Source of the DNA: an uncultured Muribaculaceae bacterium
GTDB lineage: Bacteria; Bacteroidota; Bacteroidia; Bacteroidales; Muribaculaceae
Direction: 5' to 3'
Assembly (NCBI GenBank): GCA_910586565.1
Contig: CAJUIT010000007.1
Location: forward strand, 72,047 to 136,046
Length of the DNA stretch: 64,000 nucleotides
Shown here in pieces: positions 44,383 to 54,030 of this stretch. How positions within the stretch are numbered: the first letter of the stretch is position 1; each line of letters begins with the position of its first letter. A program made the translations under genes and the position numbers. The notes under the pieces were generated by a model. The model saw only the letters and a program-made list of their open reading frames with translations, made no database searches and was not told the DNA's origin.

Positions 44383-45366
44383 ATGCTCAACGCCAAGATT
44401 TCCGGCATCGCGTCGTATCTTCCCGACGATATTCTCGACAATGAGATGCTTTCGAAAATGGTCGACACCAACGACGAGTGGATAACCACACGCGTCGGCA
44501 TCAAGGAGCGCCGCATCCTCAAGAAAGATGTGGGTTCATCCTATCTCGGCATCAAAGCCGTTGAAAAGCTTCTGGCCGACACCGGCACAGCACCCGAGGA
44601 GGTTGAACTGCTTATTTGCGCGACTTCAAACCCCGATTACCGTTTCCCCTCAACAGGCTCGATTATCTGCGAGGGTGCAGGTTTGAAAAACGCCTACGCC
44701 TACGACATCCAGGCCGCCTGCGCAGGTTTTATCGTCGCTCTCGAAGATGCTGCCGCCTACGTGAAAAGCGGTCTGCGCAAAAAGGTGATTGTTGTCGCCG
44801 CCGAAAAAATGTCGTCGATGGTCAACTACAACGACCGCTCCACCTGCCCCCTCTTTGGCGACGGTGCCGGTTGTGTGCTCGTTGAGTCCACCGAGGAGCA
44901 GGGTGTTGGTGTGCTCGACGCTGTGTTCCACGTCGACGGCCGCGGCCTTGAGCATCTGGTGATGTGGGGTGGCGGTTCGGCACGTCCCACCACACAGGAA
45001 ACCCTCGATGCGGGTGACCACTTCCTGTTCCAGGACGGACGCAACGTCTACAAGAATGCCGTTACCGACATGTACACCGCATCGGTCGACATTCTCAACC
45101 GCAACAACCTCACTGCCGAGACTATCGACTGGCTCGTGCCTCACCAGGCCAACCTGCGCATCATCGAGGCCGTGAGCTCGCGTGCAGGCATCCCCGAAGA
45201 GAAGGTGCTCGTCAACATCGAACACACCGGCAACACTTCGGCCGCCTCGATTCCCCTCTGTCTCGACGAATACAAGCACAAACTCAAGAAAGGCGACAAG
45301 ATTCTGCTCACAGCATTCGGCGCCGGTTTCACATGGGGTTCGATGCTCGTTGTGTGGGATATGTAA
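44383..45366 (+). CDS. fabH: 3-oxoacyl-ACP synthase III
   Basis: A 327-residue KAS III that condenses acetyl-CoA with malonyl-ACP to start fatty-acid synthesis. Catalytic Cys113 (AACAGF), the His in VPHQANLR and the Asn in EHTGNTSAAS are all present. Usual length. Confidence 0.96.
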   Translation: MLNAKISGIASYLPDDILDNEMLSKMVDTNDEWITTRVGIKERRILKKDVGSSYLGIKAVEKLLADTGTAPEEVELLICATSNPDYRFPSTGSIICEGAGLKNAYAYDIQAACAGFIVALEDAAAYVKSGLRKKVIVVAAEKMSSMVNYNDRSTCPLFGDGAGCVLVESTEEQGVGVLDAVFHVDGRGLEHLVMWGGGSARPTTQETLDAGDHFLFQDGRNVYKNAVTDMYTASVDILNRNNLTAETIDWLVPHQANLRIIEAVSSRAGIPEEKVLVNIEHTGNTSAASIPLCLDEYKHKLKKGDKILLTAFGAGFTWGSMLVVWDM

Positions 45367-45420
45367 TTAAAATGGCAGCCAAACTCCTGATTGGGTGCGG
45401 GTTGCCGTAAAAATAAAAGA

Positions 45421-45449
45421 AAATAGCATCTTTTCAGGTGCTATTTTTG
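45421..45449 (+). terminator. terminator after fabH
   Basis: AAATAGCA pairs with TGCTATTT across a 10-base loop, ending in a T-run (TTTTTG). Confidence 0.75.
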
Positions 45450-45517
45450 TTTATATAACTGAACGGCTTGAGGAGCACGATTCTCCCCGCCGTGAGAAAC
45501 CCTAAAAACAACACACA

Positions 45518-46522
45518 ATGACCGACAACAAAAACGAAAAGATAAACGAAGAAATCGAACGTGCCGATGCTGAAAACCTCATGGCCTCGATGACCGACCG
45601 TGTTGCCTGCCCCGCCGACGGCGCATGCAATGAGAAGAAACCCCACAAAGCAGGGTTTGTAAACATCGTGGGTAACCCCAATGTGGGCAAATCAACCCTG
45701 ATGAACGACCTTGTTGGTGAACGCGTGAGCATCATCACCTCAAAGGCCCAGACAACCCGCCACCGCATCACCGGCATCGTGAATACCCCCGATTTCCAGA
45801 TTGTGTTCTCCGACACCCCCGGTGTTCTAAAACCCAACTACAAGTTGCAGGAAAGCATGTTGAGCTACGCCCAGGGCGCACTCACCGATGCCGACATTCT
45901 GCTCTACGTGACCGACGTGGTGGAGGACCCCACAAAGAATGCCGACTTCCTGGCACGTGTGGCAAAGGAGAAAATCCCCGTGTTGCTGGTTATCAACAAA
46001 ATCGACCTTCTCAAAACCAACGGCGACCTTGAAACCATCGTGAACCGCTGGCGCGACATTCTTCCCAATGCCGAGGTGTTCCCCCTTTCGGCAAAGGAAC
46101 ATTTCAATGTGCCCAACTTGATGGCGCGCATCGTTGAGCTGCTTCCCCCCTCGCCCCCCTATTTCGGCAAGGACGCGCTCACCGACAAGCCCGCACGTTT
46201 CTTTGTCACCGAAATCATCCGTGAGAAAATCCTCACATCCTATGACAAGGAGATTCCCTATTCGGTTGAGGTTATCGTTGAGAAATTCGACGAATCCGAC
46301 AACGCCATCCACATCATGGCAACAATCTTTGTTGAGCGCGACAGCCAAAAGGGGATTATCATCGGCAAAGGTGGCTCGATGCTGAAGAAAGTCGGCACCG
46401 AGGCCCGTAAGGATATCGAGAAATTCTTCGACAAACGTGTTTACCTCGAACTGTTTGTGAAGGTTGAGCCCAACTGGCGCAACCGCGAGAACAAGCTTAA
46501 GGCGTTCGGCTACATCGAATGA
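45518..46522 (+). CDS. era: GTPase Era
   Basis: A 334-residue GTPase for 30S ribosome maturation. It has GNPNVGKST (G1), TTRHRITG (G2), DTPG (G3), NKID (G4) and a C-terminal KH RNA-binding domain (GMIIGKGG-like, IIIGKGGSMLKKVG). An N-terminal extension of about 45 residues with two cysteines (VACPADGACNE) is longer than usual. Confidence 0.96.
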   Translation: MTDNKNEKINEEIERADAENLMASMTDRVACPADGACNEKKPHKAGFVNIVGNPNVGKSTLMNDLVGERVSIITSKAQTTRHRITGIVNTPDFQIVFSDTPGVLKPNYKLQESMLSYAQGALTDADILLYVTDVVEDPTKNADFLARVAKEKIPVLLVINKIDLLKTNGDLETIVNRWRDILPNAEVFPLSAKEHFNVPNLMARIVELLPPSPPYFGKDALTDKPARFFVTEIIREKILTSYDKEIPYSVEVIVEKFDESDNAIHIMATIFVERDSQKGIIIGKGGSMLKKVGTEARKDIEKFFDKRVYLELFVKVEPNWRNRENKLKAFGYIE

Positions 46523-46550
46523 TATTAGCTGGAATCATCCTCGGCAATAA

Positions 46551-46580
46551 TCGGCAGGGATTTGCCCCTGCCGATATTTT
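46551..46580 (+). terminator. terminator after era
   Basis: TCGGCAGGG (46551-46559) pairs with CCCTGCCGA (46566-46574), followed by TATTTT. Confidence 0.75.
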
Positions 46581-46592
46581 AAGTTAACTTTG
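46561..46592 (+). promoter_or_regulatory. promoter for der, nested in the era terminator
   Basis: TTTG (46561-46564, in the terminator loop) is 20 bases before TAACTTTG (46585-46592). The 5' leader is about 70 bases. Confidence 0.75.
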
Positions 46593-46672
46593 CAATCGCT
46601 ATTTAACGGTGGCGGAAGTATCCGTCGCCTCAACGATTCAACTATTCACACTACAATAATATACAGCACACT

Positions 46673-47989
46673 ATGGCACAGCTCGTAGCTATCGTTGGCC
46701 GGCCCAACGTTGGAAAATCAACCCTGTTCAACCGTCTCACCGAGACCCGGCAGGCTATCGTTGACCCCACAGCGGGCACCACACGCGACCGCCAGTATGG
46801 CAAGGTCGACTGGTGCGGCCGTGAGTTCTCGATTGTCGACACCGGCGGCTGGGTGGTAAACTCCGACGATATTTTCGAGGAGGAAATCAACAAGCAGGTT
46901 GAGGTGGCCATTGAGCAGGCCGACGAGATTCTCTTCGTGGTGGATGCCATGAACGGTGTGACCGACCTCGACGACCATGTGGCCGAGATTCTGCGCAAAT
47001 CGCGCAAACCGGTGATTCTGGTGGCCAATAAGGTCGATTCAAACGACTGGCTCTACAACGTGCCCGAATTCTACAGCCTCGGCTTGGGCGACCCCTATCC
47101 CGTGTCGGCCGTGAGCGGCTACGGCACAGGCGACCTTCTCGACGAAATCGTGAAGAAACTCCCCGAGCCCGACAATACCGACGAAAATCTTGAGGAGATT
47201 CCCCGCTTCGCTATCGTTGGGCGTCCTAACGCAGGCAAGTCGTCGCTTATCAACGCCTTCATCGGCGAGGACCGCCACATCGTTACCGATATCGCAGGCA
47301 CCACCCGCGACAGCATCTACACCCGCTACAACAAATATGGCTTCGACTTCTATCTGGTCGACACCGCAGGCATCCGCAAAAAGCAGAAAGTCAACGAGGA
47401 TATCGAATACTATTCGGTTATCCGTTCAATCCGCGCCATCGAGGCTTCGGATGTGTGCATCCTCATGATTGACGCCACACGCGGCATCGAATCGCAGGAT
47501 GCCAATATTTTCGGCCTCATCCAGCGCAACAAGAAAGGCCTTGTGGTGTGTGTGAACAAATGGGATATCGCCGAGGATAAATCGCTCGACGCACAGAAGC
47601 ATTTCGAGCAGGCAATCCGTTCGCGCTTCGCCCCCTTCACCGATTTCCCCATCATTTTCTGCTCGGCTCTCACCAAGCAGCGCATCTTCAAGGTGCTCGA
47701 AACGGCTGTTGAGGTCTACAAGAACCGCCGTCGCGAAGTGCCCACCTCACAGCTCAACAAGGTGATGCTTGAGGAGATCGGAGCCTATCCTCCCCCCGCC
47801 AACAAAGGCAAGTACATCAAGATTAAATATGTCACCGAGCTCAAAGGTGCGCCCGTGCCCACGTTCATCTTCTTCTGCAACCTGCCCCAGTGGGTTAAGG
47901 AGCCTTACCGCCGCTTCCTCGAGAACAAGATTCGCGAGCATTGGGATTTCACGGGCACTCCGGTGCAGGTGTTCATGCGTGAGAAATAA
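46673..47989 (+). CDS. der: GTPase Der (EngA)
   Basis: A 438-residue double GTPase for 50S ribosome assembly. Two G domains are visible: GRPNVGKSTLFNR with DTGG and NKVD, then GRPNAGKSSLINA with DTAGIRKK and NKWD, followed by the KH-like C-terminal domain. Confidence 0.96.
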   Translation: MAQLVAIVGRPNVGKSTLFNRLTETRQAIVDPTAGTTRDRQYGKVDWCGREFSIVDTGGWVVNSDDIFEEEINKQVEVAIEQADEILFVVDAMNGVTDLDDHVAEILRKSRKPVILVANKVDSNDWLYNVPEFYSLGLGDPYPVSAVSGYGTGDLLDEIVKKLPEPDNTDENLEEIPRFAIVGRPNAGKSSLINAFIGEDRHIVTDIAGTTRDSIYTRYNKYGFDFYLVDTAGIRKKQKVNEDIEYYSVIRSIRAIEASDVCILMIDATRGIESQDANIFGLIQRNKKGLVVCVNKWDIAEDKSLDAQKHFEQAIRSRFAPFTDFPIIFCSALTKQRIFKVLETAVEVYKNRRREVPTSQLNKVMLEEIGAYPPPANKGKYIKIKYVTELKGAPVPTFIFFCNLPQWVKEPYRRFLENKIREHWDFTGTPVQVFMREK

Positions 47990-48019
47990 CAGGGTATTCT
48001 TTAGCTCGCTGTTTTGCCG

Positions 48020-48556
48020 GTGACATTTGAAACCAAAACATATTCGGCCGATATAACGGTTGAGGAATTGACGAAGCGCTACCGCGATGCGGAGCGCTTC
48101 GGCGCGTTTTGTCGCGATTGCGGAAACTACGGGAGGCTGTGGTGTTGCCCTCCGTTCAAATTCGATGTTGATGCCGAGCTTGCACAGTGGCGCGCTGCCA
48201 CGGTGTTCCTCACAAAGATAATCCCGTCGCACACCGAGGGGGTGGGGCAACGTGCCTCCGCATTGATGAGGCAGGCGCGCCGAGAGGTAGACGCTATGTT
48301 GCTCGACCTTGAGAAACACACCGCAGGGCGTTCATTCTCGTTTGCCGGCGGTTGCCCTCATTGCGGTTCAGCGCCATGCGCCCGCCTGAGCGGGGAGCCG
48401 TGCCGCCACCCCGAGCTGGTGCGCCCGTCGCTCGAAGCATTCGGCTTTGATGTGGAGTCGCTGGCCCGTGAGCTTTTCGGCATCCCGGTTCTGTGGCCTG
48501 CGGAGGGGAATTTGCCGGAGTATCTTGTGCTTGTCACGGCATTGTTACATAACTAA
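48020..48556 (+). CDS. DUF2284 metal-binding protein
   Basis: A 178-residue protein with many cysteines: FCRDCGNYGRLWCCPPF and GGCPHCGSAPCARLSGEPCRHP, the pattern of DUF2284, thought to bind a metal or cluster. The start is GTG at 48020 (a TTG lies two codons earlier; no ATG is near). It follows der by 30 bases. Confidence 0.83.
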   Translation: MTFETKTYSADITVEELTKRYRDAERFGAFCRDCGNYGRLWCCPPFKFDVDAELAQWRAATVFLTKIIPSHTEGVGQRASALMRQARREVDAMLLDLEKHTAGRSFSFAGGCPHCGSAPCARLSGEPCRHPELVRPSLEAFGFDVESLARELFGIPVLWPAEGNLPEYLVLVTALLHN

Positions 48557-48594
48557 AAACTACCGTCGTTGGCTTTGTGTGGAGCGATGATACA

Positions 48595-48614
48595 AGCCGC
48601 CATGTATGGCGGCT
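48595..48614. repeat. R1 palindrome copy
   Basis: AGCCGCCATGTATGGCGGCT with the TCTACGTG flank shared by the other R1 copies. It lies between convergent genes. Confidence 0.7.
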
Positions 48615-48684
48615 CTACGTGCGGCTTCGCCGAATGGTTGGCGCATGGGGGTGCACCACATGCAGTGGGATGAATGAAAAAGCA

Positions 48685-48714
48685 GGGGCTGCCTGACGAA
48701 TGCCAGGCAGCCCC
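48685..48714. terminator. bidirectional terminator
   Basis: GGGGCTGCCTG pairs with CAGGCAGCCCC across an 8-base loop. An A-run lies on its left and GTTTTGTTT on its right, so it can serve the genes on both strands. Confidence 0.85.
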
Positions 48715-48741
48715 GAGGTTTTGTTTGGGGATATGGGATTA

Positions 48742-51438
48742 TCAGAGGGCGAACTTGCGGCCTGCGGCGATGTAGAAGCCGCGGGGGAGGGTGTAGGTGT
48801 TTTCACCTGCAACAATCTCGAGGGTGAAGTTAACGCCGTCGATGCGGGTAACAACAAGCACGCAGTCGGTAGCCGACACAACTTTCAGAGTGCCGTTGGA
48901 TGCGGTGATCTGCATGTTGCCGGCAGCTTCGGTGTTTTCGATGCCGGTTGTTCCGCAGGAGTATTCTTCGGATGTGCCGTTGCCATCGCTTGCATAAACA
49001 TGATTGTTGCCGTTTACAACCCAATCTTCAGTCTGAGCTCCGTTGTTGCCATTGTTGAAGATAATCTGATGGCCGGATTCCAAAGTGGTGGTGTGGGTAT
49101 ACTTCCAAAGCTTTTCGCCTGAAGCTACACTTACGCGCGACATAACACGGTTAGCGGGCTGAACAAGTTGCATTGAAGCACCCGGCCATTCACCGCAAGG
49201 TTTTACGCCACCTTTCCAAATATACACGCATACGGTTTCCCAGGGATTGTCGGATTTGTCGTGGTAGTAGACAACGAAATTATCGCCATCTCCATCGCCA
49301 TCTCCGTCTCCATCTCCGTCACCATCACCATCACCGTCGCCGTCGCCGCCTTCTCCGGTAACTGTGAGGGTTTGAGTGGCATAATCAAAGGTGAAGATAA
49401 CGTTGGTGAATGTGCCGTCGGTTTCGCAATTGTCATCGACGCTGCGTTGGAGCACATAGCTTTTGTTCAGCTCTATGATAGAGCCATCTTCAGGGGCACC
49501 GAAGTTGTAGATGGCAGTCCAGCTGTCATCGGCGATTTTAAATTCACCGTCGATAGATGCAACGGGGAGGGTGTAGATGTCGCCTTCGCGTGTGAATTTG
49601 TATGTCTCAGATGCAGACCAGTTGGTGCCGTTGAAATTGCCGCGCAGATAGAGTTCGGGATATACGGGAGTGGGGTCGTCGTCATCATCACCGCTACCAT
49701 CACCTTGTTCGGTAACAGTCAGTTGCTTTGTTGCCCAGTTGAAGGTGAGGGTGAGGTTGGTGAGTGTCTGGTCGGCCAAGGTGCAGTTGCCGCCACCAGA
49801 GACAAGTGTTACGGGAGTGTCGAGCTTGATGCCAGTTGCTCCACCGAAGTCAACGTTGCCGACATTCCATTCGGGACCTGCGAGTTTCCACTCGCCGCCG
49901 AGCGATGCGACGTTGAGGGTGTAGATGTTATTGCCCTTGTCGGTGAATTTATATTCCTCTGAAACATTCCAGTCGGTAACATTGCCACGGAGGTAGATGG
50001 CTGAGGAGGGAGCCTCGCCGTCACCGTCACCGTCACCGTCGCCGCTTCCGCCACCGTTGTAGTTGAGGACTGAGTTGAGATTGCTGACAGAGCGTTTGAG
50101 CTTTTCTGTAACGAAGGAGATGTTGTTTTTGGGGTTCTCGTTGCCGTAGCCTTTGTAGCTCCAACGCTCGTGGTCGGGACGTGCGGCAGCCTGAATCTTG
50201 TCGGTGAAAGTGTCGATGTAGTCGTAGATTTCGTTGAAGTTGCTATCCATGAACTCGGCATAGACGCGCTCAACTTCGCTGCGGAATGCGGGGAATTTCA
50301 TCATCTCCTCAATCCACACGCTGTGGTATTCGCCAAAGTTATAGAGCATCTGGTTGGGTTCTGCATTCTGGAAAGCGGAGCCGAAGTCCCACACGGGGCT
50401 GAAGTGCCATTTTGTGTCGGTGCCCATTTCGGCGGCGTGTGCGGCGTTGTCGCGATAGAGCTTGCAGCTGCCGTGGAACGATTCGTAGTTGAACACAATC
50501 TGGTTAACAACGAAGAATTTGGCGAGGTCGGTGAGGTCGACTTTCTCGGCCCACTGGCAGTTTGACTTGTCGGAATCGTAGATGAGACGGTTCACTTCGG
50601 TCATCTCGTTGATGAGCCACTGACGGTGATCCTCGGTGATGTAGTCGGAGGGGGAGTCGTAAGTGAAGCGGAGCCATTCGTCGTCGGGGCGGAGATAGCC
50701 GGTGAAGCCTTCTTCCTTGATTTGAACCTGGTCGGCATCGGGGTAGTTGTCGATTTCCACGAGCCATGCGGGTTCGGCGTTGCGAGCCTCGGTGAGAGCT
50801 GCCTCAGCATCGGCTACGGCCTGCTGCAGTTCGGCGCGGTTCTCGTCGGTGGCTTCGGCAAGTGCTTTCTGAGCATCGGAGAGAGCATCCTCGGCATCTT
50901 CAACGCCGCTGTCGTAGTCGTAGACGTTAACGCGTTTGTCGTCGACGCGCACAGTTTCGGTGAGGAAGTAGAGGCCGATGTAGTCGCCGTTGAGCACTAC
51001 TTCAACGGGCTGGTCGCTGGGAGTCCAGGGGAGCCCGATGAGGCGGCTGAGCTGGAAGCCTACGGCGTTGCGGAGGAAGCCGCGGTTATCGTCGGCGTGA
51101 GCCAGCAGAGCCCAGTGCTTGCTGCTGTTCATGCCCATGAGCTTCTGCTTTTTGCCAAGTTTGAGGCGGTAGGGTTTCTTTTCAAAGTCGGTCCAAGTGT
51201 AGTTGCCACGGCCGCGGATTTGAAGCGCGAGCGGTTCGGCTTCGGTGCCGAAAGCGGTGAATTCAGTGCCCATAGGGTCGAGCCAGTAGGTGGCGCTGAG
51301 ATAATCCTCTTTCGATGTGATGGGAGTTTTGTTCTCGGTGTCGATGTGCAGCACCGGAAGCGTGCCTGAAGGGGATGCGGCTTGCATGGCCACCACGGCC
51401 ATTACAAACGCCAACAGGCATGACAAAGTTTTTTTCAT
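48742..51438 (-). CDS. CotH-kinase-domain surface protein with starch-binding-like modules
   Basis: An 898-residue exported protein. After the signal peptide comes a CotH kinase-like domain (residues about 65-430; IRGRGNYTWTDFEKKPYRLK, MGMNSSKHWALLAHADDN, NGDYIGLYFLTETV). A coiled coil of Ala/Glu-rich heptads (about residues 178-222) is inserted in it. Two SusE/F-like beta modules (YLRGNVTDWNVSEEYKFT; YLRGNFNGTNWSASETYKF) follow, then a CBM26-like unit (VYIWKGGVKPCGEWPG) and a type-9-like C-terminal domain. The linkers are GDGDGD repeats encoded by a 6-base tandem (about 49283-49355). CotH kinases phosphorylate protein Ser in spores; here the role is unknown, possibly glycan binding. Confidence 0.85.
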   Translation of the reverse strand: MKKTLSCLLAFVMAVVAMQAASPSGTLPVLHIDTENKTPITSKEDYLSATYWLDPMGTEFTAFGTEAEPLALQIRGRGNYTWTDFEKKPYRLKLGKKQKLMGMNSSKHWALLAHADDNRGFLRNAVGFQLSRLIGLPWTPSDQPVEVVLNGDYIGLYFLTETVRVDDKRVNVYDYDSGVEDAEDALSDAQKALAEATDENRAELQQAVADAEAALTEARNAEPAWLVEIDNYPDADQVQIKEEGFTGYLRPDDEWLRFTYDSPSDYITEDHRQWLINEMTEVNRLIYDSDKSNCQWAEKVDLTDLAKFFVVNQIVFNYESFHGSCKLYRDNAAHAAEMGTDTKWHFSPVWDFGSAFQNAEPNQMLYNFGEYHSVWIEEMMKFPAFRSEVERVYAEFMDSNFNEIYDYIDTFTDKIQAAARPDHERWSYKGYGNENPKNNISFVTEKLKRSVSNLNSVLNYNGGGSGDGDGDGDGEAPSSAIYLRGNVTDWNVSEEYKFTDKGNNIYTLNVASLGGEWKLAGPEWNVGNVDFGGATGIKLDTPVTLVSGGGNCTLADQTLTNLTLTFNWATKQLTVTEQGDGSGDDDDDPTPVYPELYLRGNFNGTNWSASETYKFTREGDIYTLPVASIDGEFKIADDSWTAIYNFGAPEDGSIIELNKSYVLQRSVDDNCETDGTFTNVIFTFDYATQTLTVTGEGGDGDGDGDGDGDGDGDGDGDGDNFVVYYHDKSDNPWETVCVYIWKGGVKPCGEWPGASMQLVQPANRVMSRVSVASGEKLWKYTHTTTLESGHQIIFNNGNNGAQTEDWVVNGNNHVYASDGNGTSEEYSCGTTGIENTEAAGNMQITASNGTLKVVSATDCVLVVTRIDGVNFTLEIVAGENTYTLPRGFYIAAGRKFAL

Positions 51439-51683
51439 GATGTTGTTGAATGTAAGTAATAAAGATATATTAAAAATATAAAATTCCGATTGGTTGCGTA
51501 TGGTATTATGATTTATCCGTTATGATGCCCGATTTGGTTTGACGGGCATGCGGGTAACCGTAAACTATGCATGCAATATACTAAGAATCCGGCTACAAAT
51601 ATACGAAGATTTAGTGAAACAGACTGCGTGTAGAGCCCTTTTATTTGCCTGAGGAGGGTGTGGGGAGATATTTGCAGATAAGA
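51439..51683. promoter_or_regulatory. long leader region and promoter of the CotH gene
   Basis: Minus-strand TATATTTG (51603-51596) matches the -7 consensus and gives an untranslated leader of about 150 bases. It contains an ATGCAT palindrome pair near 51567-51575 and an AT-rich tract next to the start. No gene is visible. Confidence 0.5.
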
Positions 51684-51859
51684 GGGTGTGTCAGAATGGC
51701 TCGTCTGGGTCGCCGCTTGCGGGATTCGGCCTCGGTCACGTACCTCAGTACGCTCCCATCGACCTCACCCACAAGCTCCTACCATCCAAACCATTCTGAC
51801 AGCACCCTCCCCGCTTAGACCACAAAGGCGGTGTGTCATGAATTTTGACACACCGCCTT
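51684..51859 (+). mobile_element. 176-base MITE-like repeat element, copy 2
   Basis: The better-preserved copy: GGGTGTGTCAGAATGG at the left pairs with CCATTCTGACAGCACCC around 51791-51808, and the 14-base stem AAGGCGGTGTGTCA with TTGACACACCGCCTT closes the right side, two bases before the stop of the outer-membrane gene. It matches copy 1 base for base except for a few changes. Confidence 0.78.
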
Positions 51860-51860
51860 A

Positions 51861-53972
51861 TTATTTCAGGCTGTTCATGATGCCCGAATCGGTGTCGGGG
51901 GCGGCATCAAATTGTTTTGGAGCGTCGCTGTGGGCAGTTTTTCGGCCGAAGTCGACATTCACGCTGAATTTCACAACGGCATAGGCGTTTTTGTTGCAAT
52001 GAGCTGTGGAGATGTAGGGGGTGAGAGCCGATAGATTTTCGGTAGTCATGCTGTAGCGATTCATGAAAATGTTGAACACTCCCGCCTGAATTGACCATCG
52101 TGGCTGTTTGTAGCCCACAAGAAGCATGTTCATATCCTTTTCGCTTATGATTTCCTCGCCGTACATCGAGTTGGCTGCGCCGGTCATCAGGCTGCCGTTG
52201 AAGGTGAAGTTGCCATAGTTGAAGTCGATGTTCACCCCCAGATGGAAGATGCCCCGTTCATGGCGGTAGTTGTTGCCGTGGCTGAAATATCGGCTGAGCG
52301 ACGGGGATAGGGCTATCGACAGGTGGTCGGCCCACGGGCGCAGTGTCAGGCACAGCTCCGAGCGCAGTTCCTGAAACGACACCTGGTTCTCGGGAGTGAT
52401 GACAAAGCGGTTGCGGGAGAATGAGGTTGAGGTCATCACCGGATTTTTTTCGTGCCGGTAGTCAATCAGCAGGTCGGCGCTCACAATGGGGTGGTAGAAG
52501 CTCGCCGATAACTTTTGGTCGATAACCCTGAATGAGCGCAGAGAAGGGTTGCCACGCTTCACCATGCCCGGCTGAACGGTTTGCACAACATCGCTCATAT
52601 CTGCGATAGGGGGTTGCCTGTGGGTGAGGTTCATGTTGTAGCGCAGCCGCAGGCGGTTTGACGGTTCCCAGTCCGCTCCGAACCCCGGGTTGACAGCGAA
52701 TTTTTGTCGGGAAAGGCTGTTTTGCGAGGTCGACAGCCGCGAGGCCGTGAGGTTGGCAAGGAGGTTGAACGCTCCGGTGTTGAAATTTAATTCTCCGAAT
52801 GCCGAGCTTTCGGCCCGGTTGACGATTACGCGGGCGGTTTCCGAGCCGGTGTAGTCATTGTCGGCGCGCGATTGGGAGTGGCGCGCTCCGGCGGTGATGT
52901 TGAAGTTGGCGGCGCGGATTTGATAGTAAGCCTCGGCAAAGAGAGCGAATTTGCGCCCTGTCACATCCGAAACGATGTCGGCTCCGCCGACACCGGCGGT
53001 CTCCTCGCGGTAGGTGTGGAGAGCAGAGGAACCGATGTAGCTCCCTGTAATGTTGGCCGTGACTGATTGTGAGCGATTGATGAAGAGGCGGTAGAACACT
53101 CCGAGCGATGGGTTGAGTGATGTTTCACGGGTGTGTTCGGTGATTTCAGTGGGGGTGGTGGAATTGGAGGTGACGAGCATTGTGTGGCGGTCACCCTCCT
53201 CCTTTGCCGGCACATGATTGAGGTTGAAGGAGCCTTTGATGTTGAGGAGGTAGCGTTGGTCGCGACGCAGGGTGTAGCCGAGAGTGGCTACAACAGCTCT
53301 CATGCCAATCTCCACGGGTTGGCCGGTTTCTGTGCGGGTCACCGATTCGTGCGGGTAGTGCCAGGTCTCCTCATAGTCACGCACCCAGTTGTCGCGTTGC
53401 ATCCCGAACAGGCCGGCGTTGAATGCCAGCGACGACGGCCCGTGGTTGTAGGTGGCGGCGATGTTGTCGAACGCGGCCCATTTGCCGCTCCCAACGGCAT
53501 TCATCCCCTCGGCGGAGATGTTGCCCCCCGAACTGCGGGCAATGGTGATGAAGTCGATAACGGCATCGGCATCGGCATAGCGCGCACCGGGGGTGTCGTG
53601 ATGTTCGATGCGGAGAATGTCGTTGGGGCGCAGGGCTGCGATTTCCGACGACGATGCCTCCGCGCCGTTGATGCGGAGCTGCACATTGGCGCTCCCGGCA
53701 GCAGTGATGGCGGCAGTGAGGGGATTTACCGTTATCCCGGGCAATTGCATTTTGCTCAGAAGGTCGAGCCCCGACACGGCTGTGCGTTTCTGCACCCCGG
53801 TAGGGATGTAGGAGTTTCCGTCGATTTTCGATATTACAGGCTTTACTTTCACTACAACTTCCTGAAGTTCAATGACTGAAAGGGAATCGGCGCCCTCATT
53901 GCAGGTTTGGGAAAAGCATGCGGCAGGTGGTGTGAGCCACAGAAGTGCCCACACAGGGATATTTTTCAACAT
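51861..53972 (-). CDS. outer-membrane beta-barrel protein (TonB-dependent receptor-like)
   Basis: A 703-residue outer-membrane protein of the OMP_b-brl_3 type. After a signal peptide, a plug-like region (VIELQEVVVKVKPVISKIDGNSYIP; LLSKMQLPGITVNPL; ANVQLRINGAEASSSEIAAL; PGARYADADAVIDFIT) is followed by a large barrel (MQRDNWVRDYEETW onward) with aromatic strand ends. There is no N-terminal carboxypeptidase-like domain. It follows the ECF sigma gene by 58 bases, so it may be regulated with it. Substrate unknown. Confidence 0.82.
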   Translation of the reverse strand: MLKNIPVWALLWLTPPAACFSQTCNEGADSLSVIELQEVVVKVKPVISKIDGNSYIPTGVQKRTAVSGLDLLSKMQLPGITVNPLTAAITAAGSANVQLRINGAEASSSEIAALRPNDILRIEHHDTPGARYADADAVIDFITIARSSGGNISAEGMNAVGSGKWAAFDNIAATYNHGPSSLAFNAGLFGMQRDNWVRDYEETWHYPHESVTRTETGQPVEIGMRAVVATLGYTLRRDQRYLLNIKGSFNLNHVPAKEEGDRHTMLVTSNSTTPTEITEHTRETSLNPSLGVFYRLFINRSQSVTANITGSYIGSSALHTYREETAGVGGADIVSDVTGRKFALFAEAYYQIRAANFNITAGARHSQSRADNDYTGSETARVIVNRAESSAFGELNFNTGAFNLLANLTASRLSTSQNSLSRQKFAVNPGFGADWEPSNRLRLRYNMNLTHRQPPIADMSDVVQTVQPGMVKRGNPSLRSFRVIDQKLSASFYHPIVSADLLIDYRHEKNPVMTSTSFSRNRFVITPENQVSFQELRSELCLTLRPWADHLSIALSPSLSRYFSHGNNYRHERGIFHLGVNIDFNYGNFTFNGSLMTGAANSMYGEEIISEKDMNMLLVGYKQPRWSIQAGVFNIFMNRYSMTTENLSALTPYISTAHCNKNAYAVVKFSVNVDFGRKTAHSDAPKQFDAAPDTDSGIMNSLK

Positions 53973-54030
53973 TGGAGTAAATGGGATTTTAGGGAGGGGA
54001 TGCAGTTAAGTTACACGAGACTATGGCAAC

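Noticed and set aside
48014..48019. TTG start for the DUF2284 gene
   Set aside because: GTG two codons later matches the family start VTFETKTYS better.
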